Assembly (NCBI RefSeq): GCF_000283155.1
Contig: NW_004454195.1
Coordinates: 1,737,734-1,801,733 of the forward strand
DNA: 64,000 bases
Reading direction: 5' to 3'
From: Ceratotherium simum simum
Taxonomy: Eukaryota > Chordata > Mammalia > Perissodactyla > Rhinocerotidae
Part shown: positions 11,191-23,735 of the stretch, piece after piece
Numbering within the stretch: position 1 is the stretch's first letter
Layout: each line of letters opens with the position of its first letter
Position numbers and translations under genes: made by a program
Notes under the pieces: model-generated
Seen by the model: only the letters and a program-made list of their open reading frames with translations
Database searches by the model: none
Told to the model about the DNA's origin: nothing

Positions 11191-11797
11191 AGTTTATTTA
11201 GAGTAAACAAGCCTAGCACGCAGTGATGATTGTAACAATGGCTGTATGGATAAAGACTTACTCAACGTTATCAAGATGATTACTATAATCATGAAAATTA
11301 TACATAAAAAAAGCTTGTTAATTAAAATTTTGGCAGTTTCCAAATAAAATCCTTGTTTAAAAATTCAGCTAAGGTTATCAGTTCTAAACTAACAAGTAAC
11401 CAATAAAGGATGATGAGACTAAGAAGAGTTCTCTAATATTTTGCATACTAGACTACCCAGAAATACTGTCTTTCTTAAGTCCAAAATAAGTTGGATAAGG
11501 CCATTTGAACAAAAGAAAGCCATTATTTGCCATTTCTCCTGCATTTCTGGTTATTTTGGAAAGAAAAAACAAAGAACAAAGAAACAAAGCAAAACAAAGA
11601 ACTGAGCAAGGGACCAGATGCCCATATATTCCTTCTTTATCCATTTTCTGGTATTCATATATTCCTGAAGTTAGGGCAATTGGTAAGATCTAAAAACCTG
11701 TAAGATAGGGCTCTTTCAATAAATAATTATGTAGAGCTCATTAAGAGTTCACATGCCTTCTCATTAAACAAACAAACAAACAAAACTTAAGAACATC
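11191..11797. other. Intergenic stretch, nothing recognised
   Basis: No gene or confident repeat. A short (AAAC)n run is at about 11768-11785. Confidence 0.6.
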
Positions 11798-12040
11798 GGG
11801 CCGGCCCCGTGGCTTAGCAGTTAAGTGCGCGCCCTCCGCTGCTGGCAACCCGGGTTCGGATCCCGGGCGTGCACCATCACACCACTTGTCAGGCCATGCT
11901 GTGGCGGCATCCCATATAAAGTAGAGGAAGATGAGCACGGATGTTAGCCCAGGGCCAGTCTTCCTCAGCAAAAAAGGGTAGGATTGGCATGGATGTTAGC
12001 TCAGGGCTGATCTTCCTCACAAAAAAAATAAATAAATAAA
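11798..12040 (+). mobile_element. ERE SINE, long type with two tail modules
   Basis: GGGCCGGCCCCGTGGCTTAG head, CATATAAAGTAGAGGAAGAT middle, then two GATGTTAGC modules. Confidence 0.93.
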
Positions 12041-12042
12041 AC

Positions 12043-12200
12043 ATAAATAAAGTTTTTTTGGCACACACCAATAAAACAGTGGGTACTTGCCTGCTACACA
12101 GGCAGAGCTGAGTAGTTGCGACAGAGGCTATATTGCTCACAAAGTCTAAAATATTTACTATCTAGTCCTTTAGAGAAAAAGTTTGTTGATCCTGTTATAG
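12043..12200 (-). mobile_element. hAT-type MITE fragment
   Basis: GAGCTGAGTAGTTGCGACAG and CTAAAATATTTACTATCTAG match the copy at 23735 in the same orientation. Confidence 0.75.
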
Positions 12201-13149
12201 ACAAATTCCCCCATACACACACACCTTCCTGTTGGTTTTCAGAGTAATGTTCTCATTTGGCTTTCCAACTAACTGCCACTCTGGGATTTAACCAGCCACA
12301 GGACAGGATTGGTCTGGTAAGGACATAACTAGGAGTGTGGCTTACTAGGAGGGGTCTGGCAGACACTAATAGTCAGGAAGATAAGATGTCAAATACCAGA
12401 AGAGCTAATATATGGCTGAAGAGGCTAAGCAGGTCCTGCTGATCTGACAGAAGGGAGGTCAGCCAAGGAATAGGAGACAGGAATAAGAGACATGAGGTAT
12501 AAGTGGTCAAGGCAGAGTCTAAAGGTCACAGTTTGCAGGAGCTGCATAAAGAACAGGGTGGAACCAAACCCAAGTTCTAATCTTAGGGCAAAGGTGATTG
12601 TCCTATTTTACACTGCTCTCTGGGGTTGCACAGCCGTAGGTCCAAAACTACTAATGACATTCAGAAGAAAATTAAGGACCTGAGGGTGACCCCATCTTCT
12701 TGCAGATTTAACTCCCGTGATGGATGCTGGAGAAAAGCTGTATATCCCTCTACTACTAGATTTTCATTAATATTCAGTTCCATGCACTACTGATTACAAG
12801 ATATTTTTACTTTTGTATCTCAACAAAATAACCTTGGGGCAGAAGCTTGTCTTTCCTTCATGATTAGGCTGTGTATCTAGTTCCATTATCAAAGTGAAAG
12901 CCATTTTCTTACCAATCTCCCAGGCAAGAAAATCTCCCATGTATGTCATTAGAAGTCCCAAGTGCCTACATTTATCCTAATTGCCATCTGACTTTACAGA
13001 AAGTATATAATGAATAACAGTTGGGAGAGGAAAAGTGACAAAAAGAGAGAGGTCATTTAAATTGTGTTGATTCAATCATTTTTAATAGCCAGGAATAAAA
13101 ATAGATCATTTAAAACTGATAAATCAAGTATAGTAGAATAAGTATATTT
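12201..13149. other. Intergenic stretch, nothing recognised
   Basis: No gene is supported. Part of 12290-12680 may be an old LTR, but I cannot classify it. Confidence 0.5.
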
Positions 13150-13383
13150 ATTTATTTATTTATTTATTTTTTTTTTTTTTAAAGATTTTATTTATTCATT
13201 TTTTCCCCCCAAAGCCCCAGCAGATAGTTGTATGTCATAGGTTCACATCCTTCTAGTTGCTGTACGTGGGACTCGGCCTCGCGCTGGACGGAGAAGTGGT
13301 GCCTCGGGGCGCGCCCGGGATCCAAACCCGGGCCGCCAGCATCAGAGCGCGCGCACTTAACCGCTAAGCCACGGAGCCGGCCC
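13150..13383 (-). mobile_element. ERE SINE, short type
   Basis: Antisense, ending CCACGGAGCCGGCCC. The target duplication GAATAAGTATATTTA is perfect on both sides. Confidence 0.95.
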
Positions 13384-13716
13384 GAATAAGTATATTTAAA
13401 AATGTAACGATAAATACCAAAAAGAGCAGAAAGAGGTAAGAAGTGGTAAAATACTAACTGTATCAGTATTCATTGTATGGAGTCAATTGGTTCTGTGTAA
13501 AGAAATAGACGATTAAGTATATTATATGAATTTATATTTATAAAGCTAACCACTAGAACAAGTGGTTCTTGTTCTAGTATACAAAATACAAGTATACATT
13601 TCCTTATAACTTATTAGGAAAAACACCCATATACACTATACCTACACTCACATCCACAGAAGAAAATACAGTCTATATAGTGAAAGACTTAAAAAGTAAC
13701 CCTGGGGGATCAGAAT

Positions 13717-14353
13717 TGGCTGTCTCAAAATATATCTCTTTACCTTGATTATTTTCTCTGAAAGAAACTTTGGCCTCCCGCACCTACACCACACCAACTT
13801 CCTAAAAGAATTTAAGATAGAAGTCCTGTCCCCAGAACAGGCCATCACTATAGGTAACTCTGGGTATGGATAGACTGGGAGGGTCCTTGCTAAGCCCGTT
13901 CTTATCAAAGTTCTGAAAACCAAGTAAAAGTAGAAGTTATGCTTTGTAAGAGATATTTACATTTATAAGGGAAATCTCCATTTGTAAAGATGTCTCCCTC
14001 TCCATACCAGGAAGAAGGGGGGATGACTTTATCTCTGGAAACTTTTATCAGTGTGGAAGGCAAGGACTTAAATCTGCATAATAACCTTACTCTTGCTTAC
14101 TGTGCTTTTCTGGTAATCTCCCATAGCTGACTCCCCCTGCCCCTAACATCCTCCTTTGCCTTTACCTGAATATGCTATTTAAGATGGGAACCTCCACCAT
14201 TTTGTCGAGTTAGTCAGTTTTCTGGTCTCTCCCATGTATACATGTTATAAAGCTTTGTTTGATTTTCTCCTGCTATTTGGTCTCATGTCAGTTAATTTGT
14301 GGTCCAGCCAGAAAGGACTCAGAGTGGGTAGAGGATAGTCTTCCTCCCCTACA
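13717..14353 (+). mobile_element. ERV-derived solo LTR (family A), longest copy
   Basis: Runs from TGGCTGTCTCAAAATATATC to CCTCCCCTACA. It shares AAATATATCTCTTTACCTTG and CTCCCATGTATACATGTTAT with the copies near 3913 and 1. Confidence 0.75.
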
Positions 14354-14439
14354 AAACAAAAACAAAAACAAAATCCAGAAAACATTATACAAAATGTGAT
14401 GCAGAATTAAGACCAAACATACATATCTATATGGGCTAA

Positions 14440-14960
14440 ATTCACTCTGACAGACACTGGTGCCTAGCCAACAGCCATCCTCCTGGCTTTTCCCTGCTTT
14501 TGTTTGGGGGATGTACCCAGCCCTGTGGGATGAGTCACTATGTACTAGGACAGGCGTAGGTACTCTGTCCTTTTGTCAGCCTCCCTTACATGGAAGAGTA
14601 AGCAGGCATGTGATCCATTTGTATGGCCAATGAGATCTGAGGGGCCACCTACTGCAGGGTTACTGGGAAATATAATTTTTCCCCTGATAAGAGTAGCCCC
14701 AGGAGGATAAAGATTTTACCTGACTACCCTTTGTTTTCTGCCTTTGAAGGTACCTGTGATGTTGGGAGCTGTGGGAGCCATTTTGAGTTCATGAATCAAC
14801 AAGAATAAGGACTGACAGAGCAGAAGGAGGGAGCCTGTGATCTGACGACATTGTTGAGCTGCTGAATGAGTGCCAGCTACCAAGTTGCAGAGTGAGTCAT
14901 ATCTTGACTTCCAACTTTCATTTCTTTCTTCAGGCCTATAATACAAAGAGGTCATGATTA
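14440..14960 (+). mobile_element. MaLR-like LTR, old
   Basis: GGGAGCCATTTTGAGTTCATGAATCAACAAG and GATCTGACGACATTGTTGAGCTGC resemble a mammalian MLT-type LTR. Edges and family are uncertain. Confidence 0.5.
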
Positions 14961-15329
14961 ATCTTGCTTAGCAAGATATTTGTCTCCAAAGCTTTTAATC
15001 ATTTGCCTTTGTAGACCATCTGAATATTTCACTTGGAGCAGAGAATAGTTGATTTTGTACTAAAAGTCTTCCTAGCAGAGAATCTTCCTGGCTTTGGATT
15101 ATATAAATGGCCTTTAGCTTGTGGCATAGAATTCCAGAACACTGGAAATGGCAATGCAATAACAGAAAATGATTCATGAAGGAGTTTTTTGAGGTCATAC
15201 ACATGAGTTACATAAACTGCTCCAGACAGCCCTTAATTCTTTATTCTTATAAATGCTTAAGCTCCTGTTAGTCATTGGGTATGACTACTGCTTGGTATCT
15301 TTTACTGATTTCTTATTGACTTCTGTTAA
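14961..15329. other. Intergenic stretch, nothing recognised
   Basis: No gene or clear repeat is seen. Confidence 0.55.
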
Positions 15330-16870
15330 ATTCATAATATTTCTAATCAACTTTCTTTCCCCAGTCTCCCTCTCCACTCCCTTACCCTCACATTCATTGA
15401 CTTCCTAATAAGTCTCAAGCTCCTACAATTATTCTAATTCCTACTTCCATATATCTTCACAGCCATCTTCCCTCCTACCTCCCTGGGAGGCTTATCTTCC
15501 CTGCTTTCTAAAATAAATTCATCCATAATGCTCCCACCCACCCAATGCAACCCTGGAGGTCTTCACCTCTGCACAGACTTCTTTCTTTTTCCCCCTTCAT
15601 TGGTTCTGTCCCCACTTATATGCAGCAGGTCTCTATGGATAGTCACTCCCCCTCCCACCATGCTGTTTCTCCCTAGTGCTACCTGACCTCTTAAATGCGA
15701 GACACACGCCCTGGAGTTCCATTCCCTCTCTGTCCATACTCTCATCCACTGCATACTTGGCAATCCGGTTTCCTTCCCCACAGCTACACTGAAGCTATTC
15801 TCTTAAAGGTCAACAGTGACTTCTTTTTAGCTAAATCCATTATTCTTTTCTGGTTTCTCATACTGTTGATCTCTCTATTGCATTAAAAAAAAATGATTTC
15901 TTCTACCTCAATGCTCTCTTCCTTGGTTTCCATTCTATTTGCTAGCAGTTCCTTCTCCTTTTGTTGCCTTCTATTCATTCCTCTTGCCAGCCCTTTACTG
16001 GATATTCCCTTTCCTCAGTCCTTGGCTTCCTACACTCTATTTTTTCACCCCAAGGTCACATCACCTTCCCTACAGCCTGTGCTAAAAAAGGCCTGCGCCA
16101 CTTTCTCACTTAAGCTTTAGTCCCTCACTGCTTATTATTTATTTACTCCTGGATATTTCACTGGTACTGCAATTTGAATCTATCTCCCTCCTCAAACTGG
16201 CTCCCCCTTCCCGTTTTCCTGCCTCTGGTCATGGCATGGTCAATTTCTCAGTTACTGTATTAGTTTGTTAGGGCTGCCATAACAAAATACCACAGAAACA
16301 ATAAAAACTTAAGGTGGCTTAAGCAGCAGAAATTTATTTGCTCGCAGTTCTGGGGGATAGAAGTCCAAGATTAAGGTGTGGGCAGGTTTGGTTTCTCCTG
16401 AGGCCTCTCTCTTTGGTTTGCTGATGGCCACCTTCTCTCTATGTCTTCATATGGCCTTTTCTTTATCCGCACACATCCCTGGTGTCTCTCCCACTTCTTA
16501 TAAGGACACCAGTCATATTGGATTAGGGCCCACCCTAATGACCTCATTTAACCTTAATTATATCTTTAAAGACCTTATCTCCAAATGCAGTCACATTTTG
16601 AGGTGTGCTGGGAGTTAGGACTTCAACATATGAATTTGAGGGGGACATAATTCAATCCTTTACAGTCACCTAGGCCAAAAAACTTTGTTGTCCTCTTTAC
16701 TTATCTCCATCATCTTCTATCCAGACATTTAGCCTTCTAGGCTTTTTCTATTAAATGTCAAAATCCATTTCTTTACCACCATTCCCAGTGCTGTTCTCAG
16801 GCCTTAATCAAGTCTAAATTTCCCCGACTAGCCTTTATAAGACCCTCTATAATCTGACCCACCTTATGTT
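15330..16870 (+). mobile_element. L2 LINE fragment, interrupted by a MaLR LTR
   Basis: Pyrimidine-rich L2-like text (GTCAACAGTGACTTCTTTTT; GCTTCCTACACTCTATTTTT; AGACCCTCTATAATCTGACC) lies on both sides of the LTR at 16253-16665. Diverged, so edges are approximate. Confidence 0.6.
16253..16665 (-). mobile_element. MaLR LTR (MLT1 type), antisense
   Basis: TTAGTTTGTTAGGGCTGCCATAACAAAATACC to GAGGGGGACATAATTCAATCC is an antisense MaLR LTR. Confidence 0.88.
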
Positions 16871-17115
16871 TTCTTTTGGTATTTTTATCAAAGCCATTCA
16901 CGTGTGTAAGAAATATAAATGCTAATAATGAAAAGGAACAGTCCTCTGCCCTAACCCCAAGCCCATTGCCCAGATGCAGCCTTCATACAGTTTCTTTGAT
17001 CTGGCATATACTTGAAGAAATAACTTTCAACCATATCTCTTTTTATTTGCCATCATGGTTGACTCTATAACTCTAAATAATATTATTATACAAGCATTTT
17101 TAAATTGCATCTATT

Positions 17116-17427
17116 GAGCCGGCCCCGTGGCTTAGCGGTTAAGTGCACACGCTCCGCTACTGGTGGCTGGGCTCAAATCCTGGGCGTGCACCGACGCACC
17201 GCTTCTCCGGCCATGCTGAGGCCACGTCCCACATACAGCAACTAGAAGGATGTGCAACTATGACATACAACTATCTACTGGGGCTTTGGGGGGGAAAAAA
17301 AAAAGGAGGAGAATTGGCAATAGATGTTAGCTCAGAGCCGGTCTTCCTCAGCAAAAAGAGGAGGATTAGCATGGATGTTAGCTCAGGGCTGATCATCCTC
17401 AGAAAAAAATAAATTAAAAAAAATAAT
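17116..17427 (+). mobile_element. ERE SINE, composite type with two tail modules
   Basis: GAGCCGGCCCCGTGG head, ACTATCTACTGGGGCTTTGG body end, then two GATGTTAGCTCAG modules. Perfect duplication AAATTGCATCTATT at 17102-17115 and about 17428-17441. Confidence 0.95.
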
Positions 17428-17441
17428 AAATTGCATCTATT

Positions 17442-17907
17442 TATTAATTTATCAACTTCGATCTTCTACTTATGAGAAAGAATTAGGCTCAGAAACACTA
17501 CCCGCATACCACCTTGCCTCATCTGTCCTCCCAGTTTTTGATAGTTACAAATTATTTTTAGTTCTTCTGAACTTTTTCTTGCCATCAACATTTGAGAGTC
17601 TTTCTTAACTCCTTACAAAGTAAAATGAGACTACTAGTGCCCTCACTCTTCCTTCCATTTCTCCTTCTCCTTCTACTTTTCAACTTCTGTCAGATATATC
17701 TTTAGTTTCACATTGTCAAGGATGATAGCATTATAATCTGTGCATGACAATATTTAAGAACTATATGTTTATAGTTTTATTCTAAAAGCATAATGTTAAT
17801 ACATGAGGCTTACATTATTATGACTATGTAAATATTGTTCACTGTAGAGCCAAATATTGTGCTAGGAGTAAATTTTCCCCCTAAGATCCATTGTTAACAA
17901 TCCCTGG
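17442..17907. other. Intergenic stretch, nothing recognised
   Basis: No gene or clear repeat is seen. Confidence 0.55.
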
Positions 17908-18218
17908 GGGCTGGCCCTGTGGCTTAAAGGTTAAGTGCGTGCGCTCCGCTACTGGCGGCCCGGGTTCAGATCCCGGGCGCGCACCGACACACCGCTTCTC
18001 CGGCCATGCTGAGGCCGCGACCCACATACAGCAACTAGAAGGATGTGCAACTATGACATACAACTATCTACTGGGGCCTTGGGGGTAAAACGGAGGAGGA
18101 TTGGCGGTGGATGTTAGCTCAGAGCCGGTCTTCCTCAGCAAAAAGAGGAGGATTAGCATGGATGTTAGCTCAGGGCTGATCTTCCTCACAAAAACAAAAA
18201 ACAAAAAAACAAAAAAAA
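17908..18218 (+). mobile_element. ERE SINE, composite type with two tail modules
   Basis: GGGGCTGGCCCTGTGGC head, CTACTGGGGCCTTGGGGG body end, two modules. Duplication AACAATCCCTGG on both sides. Confidence 0.95.
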
Positions 18219-18369
18219 AACAATCCCTGGGCCATTCAAAATAAAGTACTGTTAACATCCATGCAAATACATCCTCTTTTCTTTCACTCTACCAGTTGCC
18301 ACATTTTAGTTTGCTTCATATTTGGACATTTTTCTCTTAGAGTTTCTAATCATTTTTTTCTTATTGAGA

Positions 18370-19075
18370 GGTATATTAGTTTCCTAGGGCTGCTATAACA
18401 AATTATCACAAACTAGATGGTTTAAAGCAACATAAATTTATTCTCTCACAGCTCTGGAAGCTAGAAGTCTGAAATCAAGGTGTTGGGAGGGCAATGCTTT
18501 CTCCGGGATCTAGGGAAGAATGCTTCCTTGCTTCTTTCTAGCTTCTGGTGGCACTGGCAATCCTTGGGATTCTTTGATTTGTAGCTTTATTACTCTAATC
18601 TCTGCCTCCATCTTCGCATAGCCTTCTTCCCTGTGATGCTGTATATGTCCTCTCTTTTTTTTTTTTTTGTGAGGAAGATCAGCCCTGAGCTAACATCCAT
18701 GCCAGTCCTCCTCTTTTTGCTGAGGAAGACTGGCCCTGAGCTAACATCCATGCCCATCTTCCGCCACTTTACGTGGGACGCTGCCACAGCATGGCCTGAC
18801 AAACAGTGTGACGGCGCGTGCCCGGGATCCGAACTTGGGCCACCAGCAGCGGAGCACGTGCACTTAACCGCTACGCCATGGGGCTGGCCCCTCCTCTCCT
18901 CTTTTTATAAGGACATCAGTTATTGGATTTAGGGACCACCCTAAATACAGGATGATTTCATCTTGAGATTCTTAGCTAATTACATCCACAAAGACCCTAT
19001 GTCCAAATAAGGTCATAATTTGAGGTTCCATATGAACATGAATTTTGGGGGGACACTATTCAACCCACTACAAGG
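18370..19075 (-). mobile_element. MaLR LTR (MLT1/MST type), antisense, split by ERE
   Basis: TTAGTTTCCTAGGGCTGCTATAAC on one side and ATTTTGGGGGGACACTATTCAACCC on the other side of the ERE at 18652-18890. Confidence 0.85.
18652..18890 (-). mobile_element. ERE SINE, long type with two tail modules
   Basis: Antisense, from GTGAGGAAGATCAGCCCTGA to GCCATGGGGCTGGCCC. Target duplication CCTCTC(CTC)TTTTT. Inserted in a MaLR LTR. Confidence 0.93.
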
Positions 19076-19089
19076 AAAACACATGATTT

Positions 19090-19600
19090 GCTCACTATAT
19101 CATTAATATTTTCCCCACTCTAACTAATTTAAGGAAAGAGGGAATTATGATCCAAAATGAATCCAGGAGCTCAAAGAATGTCATCACTGCCTTGTTTCTT
19201 TCTCTCCATACTCTGGCTTTGTTTTCTTCTACGTCAGCTTCATTCTCAAGCAAGCTTACCTCATATGCCCACAAAGATAAGTTCCAGCATCTCTCTAGGC
19301 TCATGTCCTCTTCACAGATTGTGATCCTAGCAAAAGTAAAAACTACTTTCCTGATAGCTCCAGCAACATACCTAAGGAAGTCTCTGATAGACCTTGCTAA
19401 CTATCTCTGAACCAATCATGGTGGCCAGGGGCATGAAGTAAGCTTACTTGGCCAAACCTGGGTCACAGGCCCACCCCTAAAGTGGGAGTTAGGATGACCC
19501 TACCTAAACCACAGGGACTACAAGTGGGGTAGGGATGGTGCCCTAAGAGATTCTTGTTGGGCAAAGAACACCTTATTCCTTGCAAAACTGAAAATAGCTT
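19090..19600. mobile_element. Old interspersed repeat, class unresolved
   Basis: Segments such as GAACCAATCATGGTGGCCAGG and CTGGGTCACAGGCCCACCCCT are familiar from a widespread mammalian repeat, but I cannot assign the family. Confidence 0.4.
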
Positions 19601-19669
19601 TATTACTAGCTTCATTGATAGTTTAGCTGTATGTAAAATTCTAGGTTTATGATAATTTTCTTCCCAAAT

Positions 19670-21125
19670 GTTGAAAGTAATACTTCATTGTTTTCTTTTT
19701 CTCCAACATTTTATTATGAAAAAGTTCAAAAGTACAGAAAAATTGAAAGAATTTTACAGTGAACACCCATATACCTATCACCTAGATTCTACATTTAACA
19801 TTATATTTGCTTTATTAAATATCTATCCATCTATCCATCCTTCTATTCATCTATTGATCCATCTTATTTTTTATGCATTTCAAAATGAGTTGCAGACATC
19901 ACTAGGCTTTACTCCCAAACACTTTAGCACGCATAATATTACCTAGAGTTCGATATTTGTTTATAATTTTTTTGAGCTAAAATTTATATACAACAAAATA
20001 CGACAACTTTAAGTGTACCATTCAATGAGTTTTGACGCTACAACCCAAACCCATATCAAGATACAGAACATCAGATGTTCTCTCATGTTCCTTTCCAGTA
20101 AATCTCTGTACCTACCCCCTGCAGAGGCACCCATTATTCTGATTTTTTTTCCATCATAGATTAATTATGCCTATTTAGGATTTCAACTAGATGGACTCAT
20201 ACAGTATTCACTGTTTTGTGTAAGGATTCTTTTATTCAGCATAAGGTTTTTGATATTCATCCACGTTGTAGTCTGTGTCTGTTCCATTGTATGAATATAC
20301 CACAGTTTATTTATCCATTCCCCTATTGATGGACACATGGGGCTGTTTCCAGTTTTCAACCATTGTGAATAAAGCTGCTATACAGATTCTTGTACGCATC
20401 TTTTTGTGGGCATAGTTCTCATTTTTCTTGAATACATATCTAGGAGTGGAGTTGCTAAGTCATAGACTAGCTATAGGTTTCATTTTATAAGGACCTGCCA
20501 GATCTTTTTCCAAAGTGGTCAGACCATTTTATAGTCTACGAACAATGTATGAGAGTTTTGGTTCCTCCACAATCCTTGCCAACATTTGTTGTGGTCAGTC
20601 TTTTCAATTTTGGCCATATTCCTGAGTTTGTAGTGGTTTTGATTTTGTTTTCATTCCCTAATATCTACAGATTTTGAGCACTTTTTCAAGTGCAATTTGT
20701 GTATTTTTTTTAGGTAGTGTCTGATCAAATTTTTGGCTCATTTAAAAACATGGATTATCTTTTTATGAATTAAGGGTTCTGTATATATTCTGGATTCTAC
20801 ACCTTTGTCAAATATATGTTTTGGAAATATTTTTTCCCAGTTTGTGGATTGACTACTCATTTTCTTAACAATCCTTTTGATGAACAGAAGTTTTAAAACT
20901 TGATGAATTTAATTTATCAATTCTTTCTTTTATGGTTTTTGTTTTCAGTGTCCTTCCTACCTTCAGGTCATAAAGATATTCTCTTGTGTTTTCTTCCATC
21001 TTTTTGTTTTAATTATTACACTTAGGTCAAGGATTCATCTCAATTTTTGTGTGCGGTTTGAGAGAGAATTGAGAGTCTTTTTCCCCCCATATGGATATCC
21101 AGTTGTTTTAGCACCATTTAAAAAA
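19670..21125 (-). mobile_element. Old L1 (ORF2 end and 3' UTR), antisense
   Basis: CATTTTATTATGAAAAAGTTCAAAAGTACAG (3' UTR) is followed by CCATTGTATGAATATACCAC, ATTGTGAATAAAGCTGCTAT and TTGTCAAATATATGTTTTGG, the reverse complement of L1 ORF2. No open frame survives. Confidence 0.88.
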
Positions 21126-22259
21126 AGATTCTGATGTTTTCTGATACCTGATCATAGCAAATAGCCTGTTGCCAGTCTGATTTTTATTCCTTTGAGGGTG
21201 ACCTATTTTCCCCCTCTTTGAGTGCTTTCTGTATCTTTTCTCCTTAGTGCATCTAATTTTATCTTGCTTATCTTTCAATATACTCTTTCAATCTGAAGAT
21301 TTATGGCTATCTTAGCTTTGGCATATTTTCTTCAATGATTTCTATAATAACTTCTATCCTTGCATTTTCTCTGGGTCTCTTTCTGGAACTCCTATAGGTC
21401 AGATCTTGAACCTGAATTGACCTCTAGGTCTTTTATATTTTCTCTTTATTTTTTATCTGTCTCTTTTTTCTAATGTCATATTTCCCCCTTTTTAGAAAAA
21501 ATTTAAGTTTGGCAAGCATATTTTTAATTTCCAGGTGCTCTTTCTTATTCTCTAATTGTTCCTTCTTTATAGCATCTTGTTTTTACTTTAGGTACATATT
21601 GTCTTCTAGAATATCTCTGAGAATATTAATTAAAGGTTTGAAAAATTCTTTTTTTGTTACCTAAATTGGTTCTTGTGAGGTCAGCTTTTATTTTTGCTTC
21701 TTCTGGTTTTCTTCTATTTTATGTAGCTGATTTCCTTTGTGTGTCCAGTGATGTGGGGGTGTTTTATATTTAAAAAAGAGGAATTAGATTGATTTTTTTT
21801 CTAGATGTGTTTCCTCTACTATTATATATAGGTCTGTTTTCCTGCTAGTTAATTGCCCAGAAAGCAGAAGAGGCTGACAGGAAGTTCTGTGTTCATCAGT
21901 AGAGCTTGCTAAACAGGGAGCTTCCCATTACAATGAAAGGATAGGGTGCCAGAGAGAGGAGGGCTTTGACTGGGCTGCTACACTCGCCCTAGCATCAGTT
22001 TATCAGTATTTACTTAAAAGCTGTTGTCTGTTGATAGTTTTCTTCCCATTTCTCTTAGCTGTTATGGCTTTACTCATTTAAAAAATTATCTACTGCTCTT
22101 TTTAATGGTGTATTATAAGGGAGGGGAGAAGAATGCTTGGGCTCAGGCTGCCATTTTGAACCAGAGCTTATTCTCTCTTTTCTAAACTATTTCCTGCTCT
22201 TTCTAAATGGGCATCTTCCATTGTATTTACGTTGATTTCTTTACTGTCTCATGGATACG
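21126..22259. other. Probable old repeat, class unresolved
   Basis: Very T-rich sequence (for example TTTCTGGAACTCCTATAGGTC) suggests a decayed interspersed repeat. No gene is supported. Confidence 0.4.
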
Positions 22260-22640
22260 CCCACTAGCATCCACCTTCATGCCCTCAGTTATGGTGTTCT
22301 CTTTTCCGGAAAATTCCTTCTTCTCTTCCTTCTCTTCTCCCAACTGAAGCTAGTGAAATTCTTCCCAACTTTTGAAACTAACTTGAGCAGACTTCCTCCG
22401 TGAATCCCATCTGTTTTATCTAGGCTTCATTGACCTCCGTTTTGTCTTATTACTATCCAACTCAACACCTACGATTCCCAATTCAGCTCTTAATTATACT
22501 GTGTAGTATTGCTCACTCTTGTTTCAGATGTTTATTATTATGTTGGTAACTATGAAAAACTCTTTGGGGACAAGTATATTTATTTTTCTCTATCCTTCAA
22601 AACACAGAGCACAGTATACATATATAGTAAATATTCGATA
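22260..22640 (+). mobile_element. L2 LINE 3' region
   Basis: GAAAATTCCTTCTTCTCTTCC, CCTCCGTGAATCCCATCTG and ACAGTATACATATATAGTAAATATTC fit a diverged L2 3' end. Confidence 0.5.
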
Positions 22641-22796
22641 AATATTTGTAATTGATTAACTTCCCTACTATTTGCGAGAAAGGAGGTATATAACAGCTTA
22701 TATTTCTTTTTTCTGGGAACAGTAGGAAGCTTATCTTTGAATTGGAAGCTGGAGATGCTCTGTTTCAGGCAGAAGAAATGCTGATTCTTCTTCTTC

Positions 22797-23086
22797 TTTT
22801 TTGTGAGGAAGATCAGCCCTGAGCTAACATCCATGCCAATCCTCCTCTTTTTGCTGAGGAAGACCGGCCCTGAGCTAACATCTATTGCCAATCCTCCCCC
22901 TTTTTTTCCCCCCAAAGCCCCAGTAGATAGTTGTATGTCATAGTTGCACATCCTTCTAGTTGCTGTATGTGGGACGTCGCCTCAGCATGGCTGGACAAGC
23001 TGTGTGTCCGTGTGCGCCCGGGATCCGAACCCGAGCTGCCAGTAACGGAGTGCGTGCACTTAACCGCTAAGCCACGGGGCTGGCCC
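22797..23086 (-). mobile_element. ERE SINE, composite type with two tail modules
   Basis: Antisense: two TGAGCTAACATC modules, then CCCAGTAGATAG and CCACGGGGCTGGCCC. Duplication GATTCTTCT. Confidence 0.94.
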
Positions 23087-23139
23087 TGATGATTCTTCTA
23101 CACTAATGAAAAAACAAGTTATATAGCATAAACCTCTGC

Positions 23140-23185
23140 GGAAAGCAATGGCAATAGACAGATGGCAATGGCAATAGACAGAGAT
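23140..23185. repeat. Short tandem duplication (about 20 bp unit)
   Basis: GCAATGGCAATAGACAGATG is followed at once by a second GCAATGGCAATAGACAGAGATG. Confidence 0.85.
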
Positions 23186-23449
23186 GAAGCAATTGAGGCA
23201 AGAGGTGTTTGGGAAAAAGCAAAGTGGCAAAATGTGATTAAAAAATAGACTTTATAGTTTAGAACTTCCACAACATTGCTAATGGTGAGTTCTTGCTACA
23301 TTACTAACAGTGTAATCTTCAATAAAAAAGGAAAGAGGTCTAGTGGTAGAATAAGAGCAGAAGAATTAGAAGTAATATGCTTCTGGTAGTTATTAGTGCT
23401 GTTCGCCAAATATATCGGCTTCACCACCCTTCTGGGCACATGGTAAGTT

Positions 23450-23735
23450 TGTACTGCCTTGATCCAGTAAAGTTAGTAGCCATGTGACTTGCTTTGGCCA
23501 AAGAAATGAGAGTGGGAGTGATGTCACTTCCAGGTGGAAGCTTTAAAAGCCAGTGAGGGATTTGCCATATTCCTGTTTTCTGCTTCAGTGATCATGGAAG
23601 CATGTGATACTCCATAATTCTGAATTCCTGAAAGTCCATCATGAGGCAGTCTCCCTGCAGACCTGTGGTGGAAACACAGTGTGGGTTAGACAGAAATCTT
23701 TGTTGTTTAAGCCACTGACTGTAAATTATTGCTGT
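23450..23735 (+). mobile_element. MaLR-like LTR fragment
   Basis: GTGACTTGCTTTGGCCAAAGAAATGAGAG and TTTGTTGTTTAAGCCACTGA are typical of a MaLR-class LTR. Confidence 0.6.

Noticed and set aside
19828..19864. ATCT/ATCC repeat that could be a CRISPR-like or satellite array
   Set aside because: It is a short degenerate microsatellite within L1 3' UTR sequence, with no regular repeat-spacer structure.
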